This document shows positions 1-8,007 of a stretch of 38,776 nt of DNA, piece after piece. The stretch spans positions 1 to 38,776 of the IMG/VR virus record IMGVR_UViG_3300044998_000308; one strand, 5' to 3'. Numbering within the stretch: the first letter of the stretch is position 1; every line of letters begins with the position of its first letter. Position numbers and translations under genes: made by a program. The notes beneath the pieces are model-generated. The model worked only from the letters and a program-made list of their open reading frames with translations. It was not told where the DNA came from and did not search any database. Source of the stretch: a virus.

Positions 1-621
1 GCTGTGCAGTTCACCGGCTACGCCGCGGTCTGGGGCCGGACGGACAGCTACGGCGACACCGTGCTCCGCGGTGCGTTCCTCGAAAGCCTGAAAGAACGCC
101 GCCCGATGATGCTGTTCGGGCATTCGCCGGGGCGTGTTCCGGGCAAATGGCTCGAATGGGAAGAAGATGACAAGGGCCTCCTTATGCTCGGCGAGCTGAC
201 GCCCGGGCATTCAGAGGCGCAGGACATCGCTGCCAGCCTGAAGCACGGGGCGTTGAACGGCCTGAGCATCGGCGGCTACACGACCGACTGGGAAAGCCGC
301 GACAACGGCGGCCGGATCATCAAGGCGTTCGACTTGTACGAGGTGTCGATCGTCAGCATGCCGGCAGAACAGGAAGCCCGAATCGATACCGCCAGCGTGA
401 AAGCCGCGCTGGATCGCTGCTCGAAAGTTTCCGAAATAGAGGACCTGCTGCGCGAGGCCGCGGGCTGCTCTAAGTCGGCCGCGACCGCCATTGTGTCGCG
501 CCTGTCGCGCCTGCTCCGGGGTGAGCCCGAGGCCGACCCGACGCCAGCCGCCGCCGGGCAACTGCTCGACGTGCTTCGTTCGACCCGAATCCCGCGTTCA
601 CTCTTGGAGGGTGACAAATGA
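1..621 (+). CDS. HK97-type prohead protease (3' part; gene starts at 38533 across the circle join)
   Basis: Serine protease of the U35 family that cleaves the capsid scaffold (delta) domain during head maturation. The window opens inside the gene. The 127-bp terminal repeat places the ATG at 38533, giving a 244-residue protein (39 residues from the far end plus 205 here). Visible family motifs are the LFGHSP histidine (residue 79 of the full protein) and NGLSIGG with the presumed nucleophile Ser127, followed by a valine-rich strand ending in SMPAEQEA. The C-terminal 90 residues are helical and less conserved, typical of the self-cleaved tail. The stop overlaps the capsid ATG (ATGA). It follows the portal and precedes the capsid gene, the usual HK97 order. 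Confidence 0.93.
   Translation, partial: AVQFTGYAAVWGRTDSYGDTVLRGAFLESLKERRPMMLFGHSPGRVPGKWLEWEEDDKGLLMLGELTPGHSEAQDIAASLKHGALNGLSIGGYTTDWESRDNGGRIIKAFDLYEVSIVSMPAEQEARIDTASVKAALDRCSKVSEIEDLLREAAGCSKSAATAIVSRLSRLLRGEPEADPTPAAAGQLLDVLRSTRIPRSLLEGDK
4..130. repeat. Left copy of 127-bp terminal direct repeat
   Basis: Identical to 38650-38776. Bases 1-3 (gct) differ from 38647-38649 (gcg) only at the last base, a synonymous alanine change. The repeat lies inside the prohead protease reading frame, which stays open across the join, so it marks an overlap of a circular or circularly permuted molecule rather than a gene duplication. Confidence 0.95.
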
Positions 622-1916
622 ACAAGTTCATCACGTCGGTCAGCAACGGCATGCGTGCCGCGCTGGCCAGCAAGCGCGCACTGCCGCGCGACTACTTCGG
701 CCGGCCGATGGACCGGAAGGACACTCCCGCCCCCAGCGCCGCCACCATCAAAACGATGGAGGACCTTCGCACCGCGTTTCTCGAACAGCACCGCGAGCTG
801 ACGCAGTTCATCGAGAAGGCGAACGGCGAGCTGAAGGAAACGGGCAAGGTGGCCAACGAAACGGCCAGCGCCATGCGGGCGCTATCCGAGTCGCTGAACA
901 CGCTCGGGACCCGGCTCGACAAGGTGGAGGGCAAGGCTGACCGGCTGGGCGAGGGCGAGCGCACGGCGAAGTCGCTGGGCGAGCAGTTCGTCGAGTCCGA
1001 GGAATGGGCGTCGTCTGGCGCGCTGCTCAAGGTGGCCAAGGCCCGCTGGGAGACGCGCGCTATCGTCAACGCCACCGGCCAGAACCAGCCGCTGGTTCCC
1101 GACATGCGGGTGCCCGGTATCGTGGCTACGCCGAACCGGCGGCTGCGCATCCGGCAGCTGCTGCCGGCGGGCACCACGTCGTCGAATCTGGTGCAGTTCG
1201 CGAAGGAAAACGTGTTCACGAACAACGCCGGACCGCAGGCGGGTGGCTCGCCGACCGTCGCGGCCGAAAACGTCGTGAAGCCCGAGAGCGACATCACGTT
1301 CACGCTGGCGAACGCGCCCGTCGTCACCATCGCGCACTTCATCCTCGCGTCCCGGCAGGTGCTGGACGACGCGCCGATGCTGGCCAGCTACATCAACGGC
1401 CGGCTGCAGTACGGCCTCGCGCTCGAGGAGGACGAACAGCTGCTGCTGGGTGACGGCACCGTCGGTAAGCTCGACGGCCTAATGAATCAGGCGACGTTCT
1501 ACAACCGCGCCCAGACGGGCACGAAGCTCGACTGGCTGCGCCGGGCCATCACGCAGCTGCAGCTGTCCGAGTACGACGCCGAGTTCATGGTCCTGAACCC
1601 CGCCGACTGGGAGGACATCGAGCTGACCAAAGATCAGGACCTGCGCTACCTGATCGCAAACCCGGTGTCGATCCTCGGCCCGCAGCTCTGGGGCCTGCCG
1701 GTAGTGCCGACGAACACGATGCCCGAGGGCCAGTTCCTTGTGGCGAACGGTTCGATGGCTGCGCAAATCTGGGATCGGTCGCAGGCCGCCATCGAGGTCA
1801 GCCGCGAGGACTCGGATAACTTCCGGCGCAACATGGTGACCCTGCTCGCCGAGGAGCGGCTGGCGCTGACGGTGTACCGCCCGTCGGCGCTAATCAAGGG
1901 CGTGTTCAGCGTCTAA
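618..1916 (+). CDS. Major capsid protein, HK97 fold
   Basis: Shell subunit of the phage head, 432 residues. Residues about 35-130 are charged and helical, forming a coiled-coil delta (scaffold) domain expected to be removed by the preceding protease. The mature HK97-like part begins near residue 130 and contains the family-typical stretches VPDMRVPGIV, LQYGLALEEDEQLLLGDGT, FMVLNPADWEDI, GLPVVPTNTMP and the C-terminal FRRNMVTLLAEERLALTVYRPSA. The start is supported by GGAGG seven bases upstream and an ATGA overlap with the protease stop. Length and order (portal, protease, capsid) match HK97-type phages. Confidence 0.96.
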   Translation: MNKFITSVSNGMRAALASKRALPRDYFGRPMDRKDTPAPSAATIKTMEDLRTAFLEQHRELTQFIEKANGELKETGKVANETASAMRALSESLNTLGTRLDKVEGKADRLGEGERTAKSLGEQFVESEEWASSGALLKVAKARWETRAIVNATGQNQPLVPDMRVPGIVATPNRRLRIRQLLPAGTTSSNLVQFAKENVFTNNAGPQAGGSPTVAAENVVKPESDITFTLANAPVVTIAHFILASRQVLDDAPMLASYINGRLQYGLALEEDEQLLLGDGTVGKLDGLMNQATFYNRAQTGTKLDWLRRAITQLQLSEYDAEFMVLNPADWEDIELTKDQDLRYLIANPVSILGPQLWGLPVVPTNTMPEGQFLVANGSMAAQIWDRSQAAIEVSREDSDNFRRNMVTLLAEERLALTVYRPSALIKGVFSV

Positions 1917-1936
1917 CCCGAGGCGCGGAACGGGCA

Positions 1937-1966
1937 GGGGCGGGCCGGGCCATGACGGCCCGCCCC
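1937..1966 (+). other. GC hairpin after capsid gene
   Basis: Perfect 10-bp inverted repeat GGGGCGGGCC / GGCCCGCCCC with a 10-base loop, directly after the capsid stop. No T run follows, so it is not a standard intrinsic terminator. It may protect the 3' end of capsid mRNA or attenuate transcription into the next genes. Confidence 0.5.
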
Positions 1967-1986
1967 ATTACCCGGGGAGAGCTGCC

Positions 1987-2388
1987 GTGTATCTGGTTCG
2001 TGCTCTGCGGCGCTTTGCGTCGGTCGACGAGGGGTGGATTCCCCGCGGCGCTACACTTAGCGTTCCCCGTGACCGCGCGTTCGAGCTGGCAGGGTCCGGC
2101 GTGGTCGAAATCCTCGAGGGCGACGATCGCGCGTGGAATTTCGAGACGAAAACCGAACCGCATGCATTGTCGCCAGTGGCCCCAGCGCCGCGCGCGTCGA
2201 CGTTACCCGTACCGCCGGCTGGCCAACCGTCGCCGTTAACGACGGCTACCGCATCGCCGGCCACGCCGACCACGTCTACGCGGCCGACGCGCGCTGGTGG
2301 GACTACCACGCGCCGGCGGTCCGTGCGCAGTGCCCCCGCGCGCAGCTCTGGACCTGCACCGGAGCCGCCGCCCGACGGCACGGACTGA
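1987..2388 (+). CDS. Hypothetical head-region protein with overprinted C-terminus
   Basis: GTG start preceded by GGGGAG at good spacing. The first 60 residues (YLVRALRRFASVDEGWIPRG and on to about ILEGDDRAW) look like a real small protein of the kind found after capsid genes in phages. The remaining 70 or so residues are Pro/Thr/Arg-rich low complexity and lie over the start of the next gene (2133) in another frame. The true product may therefore be only the N-terminal part with a lost stop, or the two frames may once have been joined. Function unknown. Confidence 0.55.
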   Translation: MYLVRALRRFASVDEGWIPRGATLSVPRDRAFELAGSGVVEILEGDDRAWNFETKTEPHALSPVAPAPRASTLPVPPAGQPSPLTTATASPATPTTSTRPTRAGGTTTRRRSVRSAPARSSGPAPEPPPDGTD

Positions 2389-2729
2389 ACCTGCTGCAGT
2401 ATGAACGCGGGCCGGGCCTGAGCGTCCGGCCGGGCATCGTCCGGACCGGCGGTGCCGTGGGCAATTCCGGCGCCCAAGCCATCAACCTTGCCTACTTGCT
2501 CGGCGCCCGCCGGCTGGTGCTGATCGGGTTCGACATGGGCGAGCAGGGGCACTACTTCGGCGACCATCCGCCGGGCCTGCACGTCGTGAGCCCGTGGGAG
2601 CGTATGCGCGCCGGTATGGCCACGATGGCCGCGGAACTGGCCGCGCTGGGCGTGCAGGTGGTGAACTGTTCGCCGCTGACCGCCATCACGTACTGGCCGC
2701 GCGCCGATCTACCCGACGTGCTGCCCTAG
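2133..2729 (+). CDS. Rossmann-like protein, DUF115/Maf-like (often labelled norphogenetic protein)
   Basis: 198 residues from a GTG start. A glycine loop CIVASGPSA (residues 11-19) after a beta strand, then VAVNDGYRIAGHADHVYAADARW and a later strand LVLIGFDMG (about 128-136), resemble the DUF115/Maf and CST-like sialyltransferase type of Rossmann fold. Phage homologues with this motif are known next to head genes. The fold suggests binding of a nucleotide or nucleotide-sugar; the reaction is not known. It is the first member of a ten-gene sugar and methyl transfer cassette placed between capsid and connector genes. It overlaps the preceding ORF by 256 bases. Confidence 0.75.
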   Translation: MEFRDENRTACIVASGPSAARVDVTRTAGWPTVAVNDGYRIAGHADHVYAADARWWDYHAPAVRAQCPRAQLWTCTGAAARRHGLNLLQYERGPGLSVRPGIVRTGGAVGNSGAQAINLAYLLGARRLVLIGFDMGEQGHYFGDHPPGLHVVSPWERMRAGMATMAAELAALGVQVVNCSPLTAITYWPRADLPDVLP

Positions 2730-2760
2730 CGGGCCGCGCAACGGCCCGGCACAATGGGCC

Positions 2761-3579
2761 ATGCGCCGCGCGCATCTGCTGATCCGTCACGAACCGCACT
2801 ACCGGCGCGAAGCCTTCGCGGCTGGGTTGCAGGCGTGCGGCTATCAGGTGGCCGGCTACCCGCGCGAGCGCGCCCGCCCCGGCGACCTACTGGTGATGTG
2901 GAACCGCTACGGCGCCAATCACGCGCTGGCCGAGCGCTTCGAGGCCGCCGGCGGCGTCGTGCTGGTGGCCGAGAACGGCCTCATGGGCCGTGATTCCCCG
3001 GGCGGCCCGTGGTACTCGCTGTTCCGCGGCGCGCCGGCGGGTGCCGGGTGGTCACCAGAGGGGCCGGCCGACCGGTGGTTCGCGCAGGGGTGGACGCTGG
3101 CCCCGTGGCGCGACATGCCAGCAGGCGACGTGCTGATCCTTGCGCAGCGCGGCATTGGCCCGCCCGGGGTGGCCCAGCCGCACGGCTGGCACCGCGACAT
3201 CGCCCGTCGGCTGGCGCACTGGGGCCGCGTGCGCATCCGCGAACATCCCGGCGAGCGGCCGGCGCTGCCGCTGGCCGACGACCTAGCCAACGTCCGCGCC
3301 GTGGTCACGTGGGCCAGCGCGGCGGCGCTGAAGGCAATGGCGGCGGGGGTGCCGGTGTTCTACGGGTTCCGCAACTGGATAGGGAAGGGCTGCGGGCAAT
3401 GGCTCGACGACGCGACGATCCGTGGGCCGTGCGCCCCGGTATTCCCCGACCGGACCGCGACCTGCGGGCTTGTTGGCTGGGCCACGTGGACGACCCGCGA
3501 GTTATCGACCGGCCAGCCTTTCCGGCACGTGCTCGGGTGGCCGTCTACCGCATCGCCGACCATCACCGATCACGCGTGA
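2761..3579 (+). CDS. GT-B-like glycan synthesis protein, paralogue 1
   Basis: 272 residues, ATG start. N-terminus MRRAHLLIRHEPHYRR leads into alternating strands and helices (VLVVAEN-like, DVLILAQRG, RIREHPGERP). The C-terminal signature VVTWASAAALKAMAAGVPVFYG resembles the donor-binding segment of GT-B glycosyltransferases of the KpsS/capsule_synth type. A terminal motif WTTRELSTGQPFRHVL is shared in pattern with the next two genes, so the three are diverged paralogues. Its 3' end overlaps the next gene by about 43 bases. The assignment rests on motif pattern, not on a database hit. Likely role: transfer or processing of a sugar on a virion protein or a host glycan. Confidence 0.6.
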   Translation: MRRAHLLIRHEPHYRREAFAAGLQACGYQVAGYPRERARPGDLLVMWNRYGANHALAERFEAAGGVVLVAENGLMGRDSPGGPWYSLFRGAPAGAGWSPEGPADRWFAQGWTLAPWRDMPAGDVLILAQRGIGPPGVAQPHGWHRDIARRLAHWGRVRIREHPGERPALPLADDLANVRAVVTWASAAALKAMAAGVPVFYGFRNWIGKGCGQWLDDATIRGPCAPVFPDRTATCGLVGWATWTTRELSTGQPFRHVLGWPSTASPTITDHA

Positions 3580-4373
3580 TAAGCGACGCCATGGCCGAGG
3601 GCATCGCCGCCGCCGGGGACGTTCCGGTGCTGGCGTACGAGCACGAATTCGCCGGGCAGCCGGTCGCCGACGCTGCCGTGTTCTACGGCCTCGAGGGCCG
3701 CCTGCCGCACGTGTTCGCCGCCTACAAGGGGATCGGGCGCGCGGTGTACGTGGACCTTGGGTACTGGGATCGGCGCCGTGGCGGCCGTTTCGCCGGCTTC
3801 CACAAGATAGCGGTCAACGCCCGCCACCCGACGGCCTACTTCCGGCGGCCAGCCCACCCGCCTGACCGATTGCGCGCCGTGGCCGCGCCCATCAAGCCGT
3901 GGCGCAGGAACGGCCGGCATGTTCTGGTCGCTGGCATGGGCGACAAGGGCGCCAGAGCAGAGGGCTACGCCACCGAAGCGTGGGAGCGCTGGGCCATCGG
4001 CGAGCTGCAGCGGTATACCGCCCGCCCGATCGTTTACCGGCCGAAGCCCAGCTGGAAGAAGGCCCGCCCCATCGCTGGCACCATCTACTCGCCGCGGACC
4101 CGGGAAGTCGCCGATGAGCTGCGCGACTGCTGGGCCGTGGTCACTCACCACAGCAACGTTGCCGTCGACGCGATCATGGCCGGCGTGCCGGCGTTCTGCT
4201 GGGAAGGGGTGGCCGCCTGTATGTCGGGGCAGGAGCTGGCTGGGATAGAGTCGCCACCGATGCCGGACGGCCGCGAGCAATGGGCTGCCGACATCGCCTA
4301 CACGCAGTGGAGCGTCGAGGAAATGCGGACCGGCGCAGCGTGGCGCCATCTGCGGCAGGAGGGGCTTCTGTGA
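3537..4373 (+). CDS. GT-B-like glycan synthesis protein, paralogue 2
   Basis: About 278 residues if the GTG at 3537 (VAVYRIADHHRSRV) is used; an ATG lies at 3591. The reading frame is open further upstream, but that part shadows the preceding gene. It shares with the next gene the segment ARPIVYRPKPSWKKARPIAG, the motif VVTHHSNVAVDAIMAGVP and the C-terminal W-S-VEEMRTGAAWRHL pattern. These fit the nucleotide-sugar-binding half of GT-B enzymes (capsule_synth-like). The stop overlaps the next GTG (GTGA), implying translational coupling. Substrate unknown. Confidence 0.65.
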   Translation: MAVYRIADHHRSRVISDAMAEGIAAAGDVPVLAYEHEFAGQPVADAAVFYGLEGRLPHVFAAYKGIGRAVYVDLGYWDRRRGGRFAGFHKIAVNARHPTAYFRRPAHPPDRLRAVAAPIKPWRRNGRHVLVAGMGDKGARAEGYATEAWERWAIGELQRYTARPIVYRPKPSWKKARPIAGTIYSPRTREVADELRDCWAVVTHHSNVAVDAIMAGVPAFCWEGVAACMSGQELAGIESPPMPDGREQWAADIAYTQWSVEEMRTGAAWRHLRQEGLL

Positions 4374-5233
4374 GGATCGTTTTCTGGCATTCGGACAAGC
4401 CGCGCGAACGGCTGCTGGCCGATGCGTTCGCCGACGGTGCCCGGGTGCACGGCGACACGGTGGAGCTGCGGCCGCTGGAATCGGGTCCCGTGTCGCCGGC
4501 CGACGCCGACGTGGTGTGCATGGTCGGGGTGAAGTCGCGCGAGCTGTACCGCGTGCACCAGCGCGAGGGCATTCACGTCGTCTACTTCGACAAGGGCTAC
4601 ACGCGTCACGCCGCGCCGACGCCGGTGAAGCTCTGGGAGTATTGGCGGGTGTCGGTCGACCGGCATCATCCGACCGAAATGCTCATGGACATTGCCCGCC
4701 CGATGGACCGCGCCGACCGGCTCGGGCTGGTCATGCAGCGATGGCGCAAGCCGACGAAGCGCGGCCACGTGCTGATCGCCGGCAGCTCGGCGAAGTACCA
4801 CCAGTTCTATGGGCTGAAGGCGCCGACGCCGTACGCGCACAAGCTGGTGGCTGCCCTGCGCGAGCATACGGCACGGCCGATCACGTACCGGCCCAAGCCC
4901 AGCTGGAAGGATGCGGAGCCAATCGAGGGGACCGAGTACAGCGGCACCGATCAGACGATCGAGCAAGCGCTGGCCGGCGCGCATTGTCTGGTGACCCACG
5001 GCAGCAACGCGGTGTTCGAGGCGGTGCTGCTCGGCATCCCGTGCGTGGTGCTGGGCGACGCGGTGGCCCGGCCAATCAGTAGCACCAGCGTCGCCGACGT
5101 TGAGGCGCCCTACTTGGCGACGTATGAACAGCGGCACCAGTGGCTTGCGAATTTGGCTTATTGGCAGTGGACGATGCCGGAACTGCACCGCGGCGAGGCG
5201 TGGCAGTATCTGCGCCCGCTGATCTACCGATGA
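4370..5233 (+). CDS. GT-B-like glycan synthesis protein, paralogue 3
   Basis: 287 residues from GTG at 4370, with GGAGGGG just upstream and a 4-base overlap with the previous stop. MRIVFWHSDKPRER opens a Rossmann-like half. ARPITYRPKPSWKDAEPIEG and LVTHGSNAVFEAVLLGIPCVVLG match paralogue 2 closely and are the best-preserved copies of the GT-B-like donor motif in the cluster. The C-terminal WQWTMPELHRGEAWQYLRP repeats the shared family ending. Function inferred only as glycan transfer or synthesis. The stop overlaps the next ATG (ATGA). Confidence 0.68.
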   Translation: MRIVFWHSDKPRERLLADAFADGARVHGDTVELRPLESGPVSPADADVVCMVGVKSRELYRVHQREGIHVVYFDKGYTRHAAPTPVKLWEYWRVSVDRHHPTEMLMDIARPMDRADRLGLVMQRWRKPTKRGHVLIAGSSAKYHQFYGLKAPTPYAHKLVAALREHTARPITYRPKPSWKDAEPIEGTEYSGTDQTIEQALAGAHCLVTHGSNAVFEAVLLGIPCVVLGDAVARPISSTSVADVEAPYLATYEQRHQWLANLAYWQWTMPELHRGEAWQYLRPLIYR

Positions 5234-5835
5234 ACCGTCACACGCGTCCGTCGCAGGACTACGAGGCCGCCGTTCGCGCGGCGAGCCGTCATCACATGCG
5301 ATCGAAAACGTACAGCGGGTTGCTGCTGCGCCCGCACGCGGCCGCCATCGGCGCCCTGATCCGTGAACACGGCTGCCGGTCAGTGCTCGACGTGGGCTGC
5401 GGAAAGGGCGAGCAGTACCGCTGGGTATCGCCCGGGCCGCCGCATTCGGCGGTGCCGTCCGGCCTGACGCTGGAGCAGTTCTGGGGCGTCGAGGTCACGA
5501 AATATGACCCGGCGGTGCCGGCGTACGTGGCCGAGCCGCGCGGCACGTTCGACGCGGTGCTGTGCACGCACGTGCTTGGATCGGTTCCCACCGTCGACCT
5601 GCCGTGGTTCATCGACCGGCTCTACGGGTGGGCCTCGCGGGTGGTCTACGTGGCGGAAAAGCTCGGCCCAGTCAAGAAAAGGGTGCTCGACGACGTGCCG
5701 GGCTTGCCGCGCGGGTACCAGCGCGCCGACTGGCTGCGAGTATTGGACCGGCCCGCGGGCCGTGGCCTGCACGTGGTCCTGTCAACAACCGGCGACGAAT
5801 CCGGGACCATCCGGGAACAGGTGCGCATCCGATGA
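5230..5835 (+). CDS. Class I SAM-dependent methyltransferase
   Basis: 201 residues. Motif I SVLDVGCGKG (residues 51-60) and the later FDAVLCTHVLGSVP strand are the SAM-binding hallmarks of class I methyltransferases of the Methyltransf_11/25 type. The enzyme is small, without a recognisable substrate domain. The genes on both sides act on sugars or small molecules, so a sugar or glycan O/N-methylation is more likely than DNA methylation; this is inference. The ATG at 5230 overlaps the upstream stop, and its own stop overlaps the next ATG. Confidence 0.82.
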   Translation: MNRHTRPSQDYEAAVRAASRHHMRSKTYSGLLLRPHAAAIGALIREHGCRSVLDVGCGKGEQYRWVSPGPPHSAVPSGLTLEQFWGVEVTKYDPAVPAYVAEPRGTFDAVLCTHVLGSVPTVDLPWFIDRLYGWASRVVYVAEKLGPVKKRVLDDVPGLPRGYQRADWLRVLDRPAGRGLHVVLSTTGDESGTIREQVRIR

Positions 5836-6830
5836 GAATTCGCGTCCTTGGCGGCGGGTGGTACGGCTGCCATCTGGCGCTGGCGATGCAGCGCGACGGG
5901 CACGAAGTCGAGCTGCACGAAATCGCCGACCGGCTGTTCGCTGGGGCCTCGGGTGGCAACCCGGCCCGGCTGCATCTGGGCTTCCACTACCCGCGCTCGC
6001 GGCTCACTCGCGTGCTATGTCAGGAAAGCCACCGGCTGTTCATGGCCCAGTACGGCGCGCTCACGCGCACCGTGCCAGTCAACGTCTACGCCGTCGCAGA
6101 CGGCGAAAGCCTGATCGACTGGGGCACCTATCGGCAGGTGCTGCGCGGCGAGGTCGACTTCGTGGAGCTTGAGCGGCCGTCCGAGCTTGGGCTGGCGAAC
6201 GTCGAGGGCGCCATGCTGACCGGTGAGCGGCACATTGTCATCGATGAGGCGCGCGCATGGTTCACGGAACAGCTGGGCGATGCGGTCCGGCTGAACATGC
6301 CCCCGGACGCCGACCCGGACGGCTGGGACTGGACGATCGATTGCACGTTCTGCGCCCGCGACGCCGAGCGGGTCGACCGGTACGAGCCGTGCGTAACGGC
6401 GCTGCTCGAGGGGCCAACCGATCGCGCGGTCACCATCATGGACGGCCCGTTCCCGTCCGTTTACCCGTGGAACGAACAGCAGGGCCTGTCGAGCCTGACC
6501 AGCGCCCGCTACACGCCGCTGGCCCGCTGCTCGACGTACTGGCATGCCCGGCAGCTGCTCGACGACTGTTCGGCCAATGACGCGATGCGCCGCGGGGTGC
6601 TAATGCTCGGCCAGATGGCGAAGTTCTGGCCGGCCGTGCAGGAGCTGTACCGCGTCGTCGACGCCCGCCTGACCATCCGCGCTCAGCCCATGAGCGGGTC
6701 GGACGCCCGGTTCGTCGACGTGGTGCGCCCGCTGCCCCGGACGCTGCGGGTGAGGGCGGGGAAAATCGACGCGATCCTGCACGCCGAACAGCTGATCCGC
6801 GAGGCGATATGTTCACCGCAACCGGGGTAG
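5832..6830 (+). CDS. FAD-dependent oxidoreductase (DAO-like)
   Basis: 332 residues. The N-terminal Rossmann dinucleotide motif is GGGWYG (residues 7-12), followed by EVELHEIADRLFAGASGG and RLHLGFHYPRS, a pattern of FAD-dependent oxidoreductases found in surface-polysaccharide clusters. A central FVELERPSELG region and a late ARLTIRAQPMSGSDAR complete a typical two-domain length. It probably oxidises an amino or hydroxy group of a sugar or small metabolite. Start ATG overlaps the preceding stop; the 3' end overlaps the next gene by 22 bases. Confidence 0.78.
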   Translation: MRIRVLGGGWYGCHLALAMQRDGHEVELHEIADRLFAGASGGNPARLHLGFHYPRSRLTRVLCQESHRLFMAQYGALTRTVPVNVYAVADGESLIDWGTYRQVLRGEVDFVELERPSELGLANVEGAMLTGERHIVIDEARAWFTEQLGDAVRLNMPPDADPDGWDWTIDCTFCARDAERVDRYEPCVTALLEGPTDRAVTIMDGPFPSVYPWNEQQGLSSLTSARYTPLARCSTYWHARQLLDDCSANDAMRRGVLMLGQMAKFWPAVQELYRVVDARLTIRAQPMSGSDARFVDVVRPLPRTLRVRAGKIDAILHAEQLIREAICSPQPG

Positions 6831-7402
6831 GGTCAACGATCGTTCGCGAGCTGGCCACCATCACCGGCGAACACGCGCAGCGGATCGAGGGCGACCTAAG
6901 CCAGTACGGCGCCGAGCTGACCATCCCGGACGGTAGCCACCGGTACGTGTTAGCCGCCGGCGTCCTGCACGGTCGAGCGGTGCAGGACCTGACCCCGGAA
7001 CAGGTGCGCGAAACGCTGGCCGTTAATCTGGTCTCCGTTGTGCGAATCTGCGACACGGTGCTCCGGCGGGACCCGAAGGCCCGCATCTGCATTATCGGCA
7101 GCCAGTCCGGCTGCCGCTGGTCATTCGACGAGCTGTACGCGCTGGCCAAGGGAGCCGTCCACCGGTACGTTGAGCAGCGGCCGACGCGCTGCTGTCAGCA
7201 GCTGGTGGCCGTCGCGCCCCCGATCATCGCCGACTCCGGGATGACGATGCGGCGGCACGATTACCCAGCCGTGCTGGCAACCCGCCCGCACTGCCGGGCG
7301 GTCGACGTGGCCCGGGTGGTGCACCGGCTGTTGTGGACGCCGCGGGAGCTGGCGCCGTCGGGGCTGGTGGTGCCGGTGCCCGCTGGGAACGTGATGGCAT
7401 GA
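6809..7402 (+). CDS. Short-chain dehydrogenase/reductase (SDR)
   Basis: 197 residues. The sequence carries TGVGST near the start, a VLAAG strand (NNAG equivalent, about residues 47-51), AVNLVSVVRI with the helix-4 Asn73, IIGSQSG with candidate catalytic serines, and YALAK (Tyr110, Lys114), the SDR catalytic pair. It is short for an SDR (usual length near 250), mainly in the cofactor-binding start, so the nucleotide site may be reduced. In this context a sugar keto-reduction or epimerisation step is plausible. The stop overlaps the next ATG. Confidence 0.75.
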   Translation: MFTATGVGSTIVRELATITGEHAQRIEGDLSQYGAELTIPDGSHRYVLAAGVLHGRAVQDLTPEQVRETLAVNLVSVVRICDTVLRRDPKARICIIGSQSGCRWSFDELYALAKGAVHRYVEQRPTRCCQQLVAVAPPIIADSGMTMRRHDYPAVLATRPHCRAVDVARVVHRLLWTPRELAPSGLVVPVPAGNVMA

Positions 7403-8007
7403 CGGACAAGCGGAAGCCGCCGCCGGACGCCGACCGGCCCCTGTACCTGCGGGCGCTGGCCTACGCGCGATCCGGTGCTGCCGCCATCGACGGCGGCGCC
7501 AACGTCGGCAACTGGTCACGGTGGATGGCTGAACACTTCGACGCGGTGCACGCGTTCGAGCCGAACCCGCGCTGCTGGCCCGCGTTCGAGGACATGCCGC
7601 CGGGCGTGGTGCTGCACCGCGCCGCGCTCGGCGAGGCCGCGGGCGAGGCGTGGCTGTACCAGCCACCGAAGCGCAGGGCCACCACGGCGGGCTACGTCGG
7701 GTCGGCAGAGCATGCCCCGCCCGTTGAGCGGCCACGCGCGGAGCCGGTCGCGGTGGCCACGGTCGACGGCCTCGGGCTGACCCGGTGCGGCCTGCTCAAG
7801 CTCGACATCGAGGGTGGCGAGCTGTACGCCCTGCGCGGCTCCCGGCAGACGCTGGCCCGCTGCCGACCCGTCGTCGTCGTCGAGGTATCGGCGCTCAGCC
7901 ACAAGCATTACGGGGTGCCAGAGGCCGACGTGCGCCGGCTGCTCAGCGACGCCCGGTACACGCGGCTAACGCTCGCCGCGCCGAACGAAATATGGGTGCC
8001 GCTTTGA
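7399..8007 (+). CDS. FkbM-family methyltransferase
   Basis: 202 residues from ATG at 7399 (ATGA overlap). Motif I IDGGANVGN (30-38), acidic post-motif HAFEPNP (51-57) and the family-typical LLKLDIEGGE (132-141) identify a SAM-dependent FkbM methyltransferase. The family O-methylates sugars, polyketides and lipooligosaccharides, so it fits the glycan theme of the cassette. It is the second methyltransferase of the cluster and unrelated in detail to the one at 5230. Confidence 0.88.
   Translation: MTDKRKPPPDADRPLYLRALAYARSGAAAIDGGANVGNWSRWMAEHFDAVHAFEPNPRCWPAFEDMPPGVVLHRAALGEAAGEAWLYQPPKRRATTAGYVGSAEHAPPVERPRAEPVAVATVDGLGLTRCGLLKLDIEGGELYALRGSRQTLARCRPVVVVEVSALSHKHYGVPEADVRRLLSDARYTRLTLAAPNEIWVPL

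Noticed and set aside
3009-3536. Long upstream extension of the frame ending at 4373
   Set aside because: It is Arg/Ala-rich shadow sequence over the gene at 2761; the family-like sequence starts only at VAVYRIADHH near 3537.
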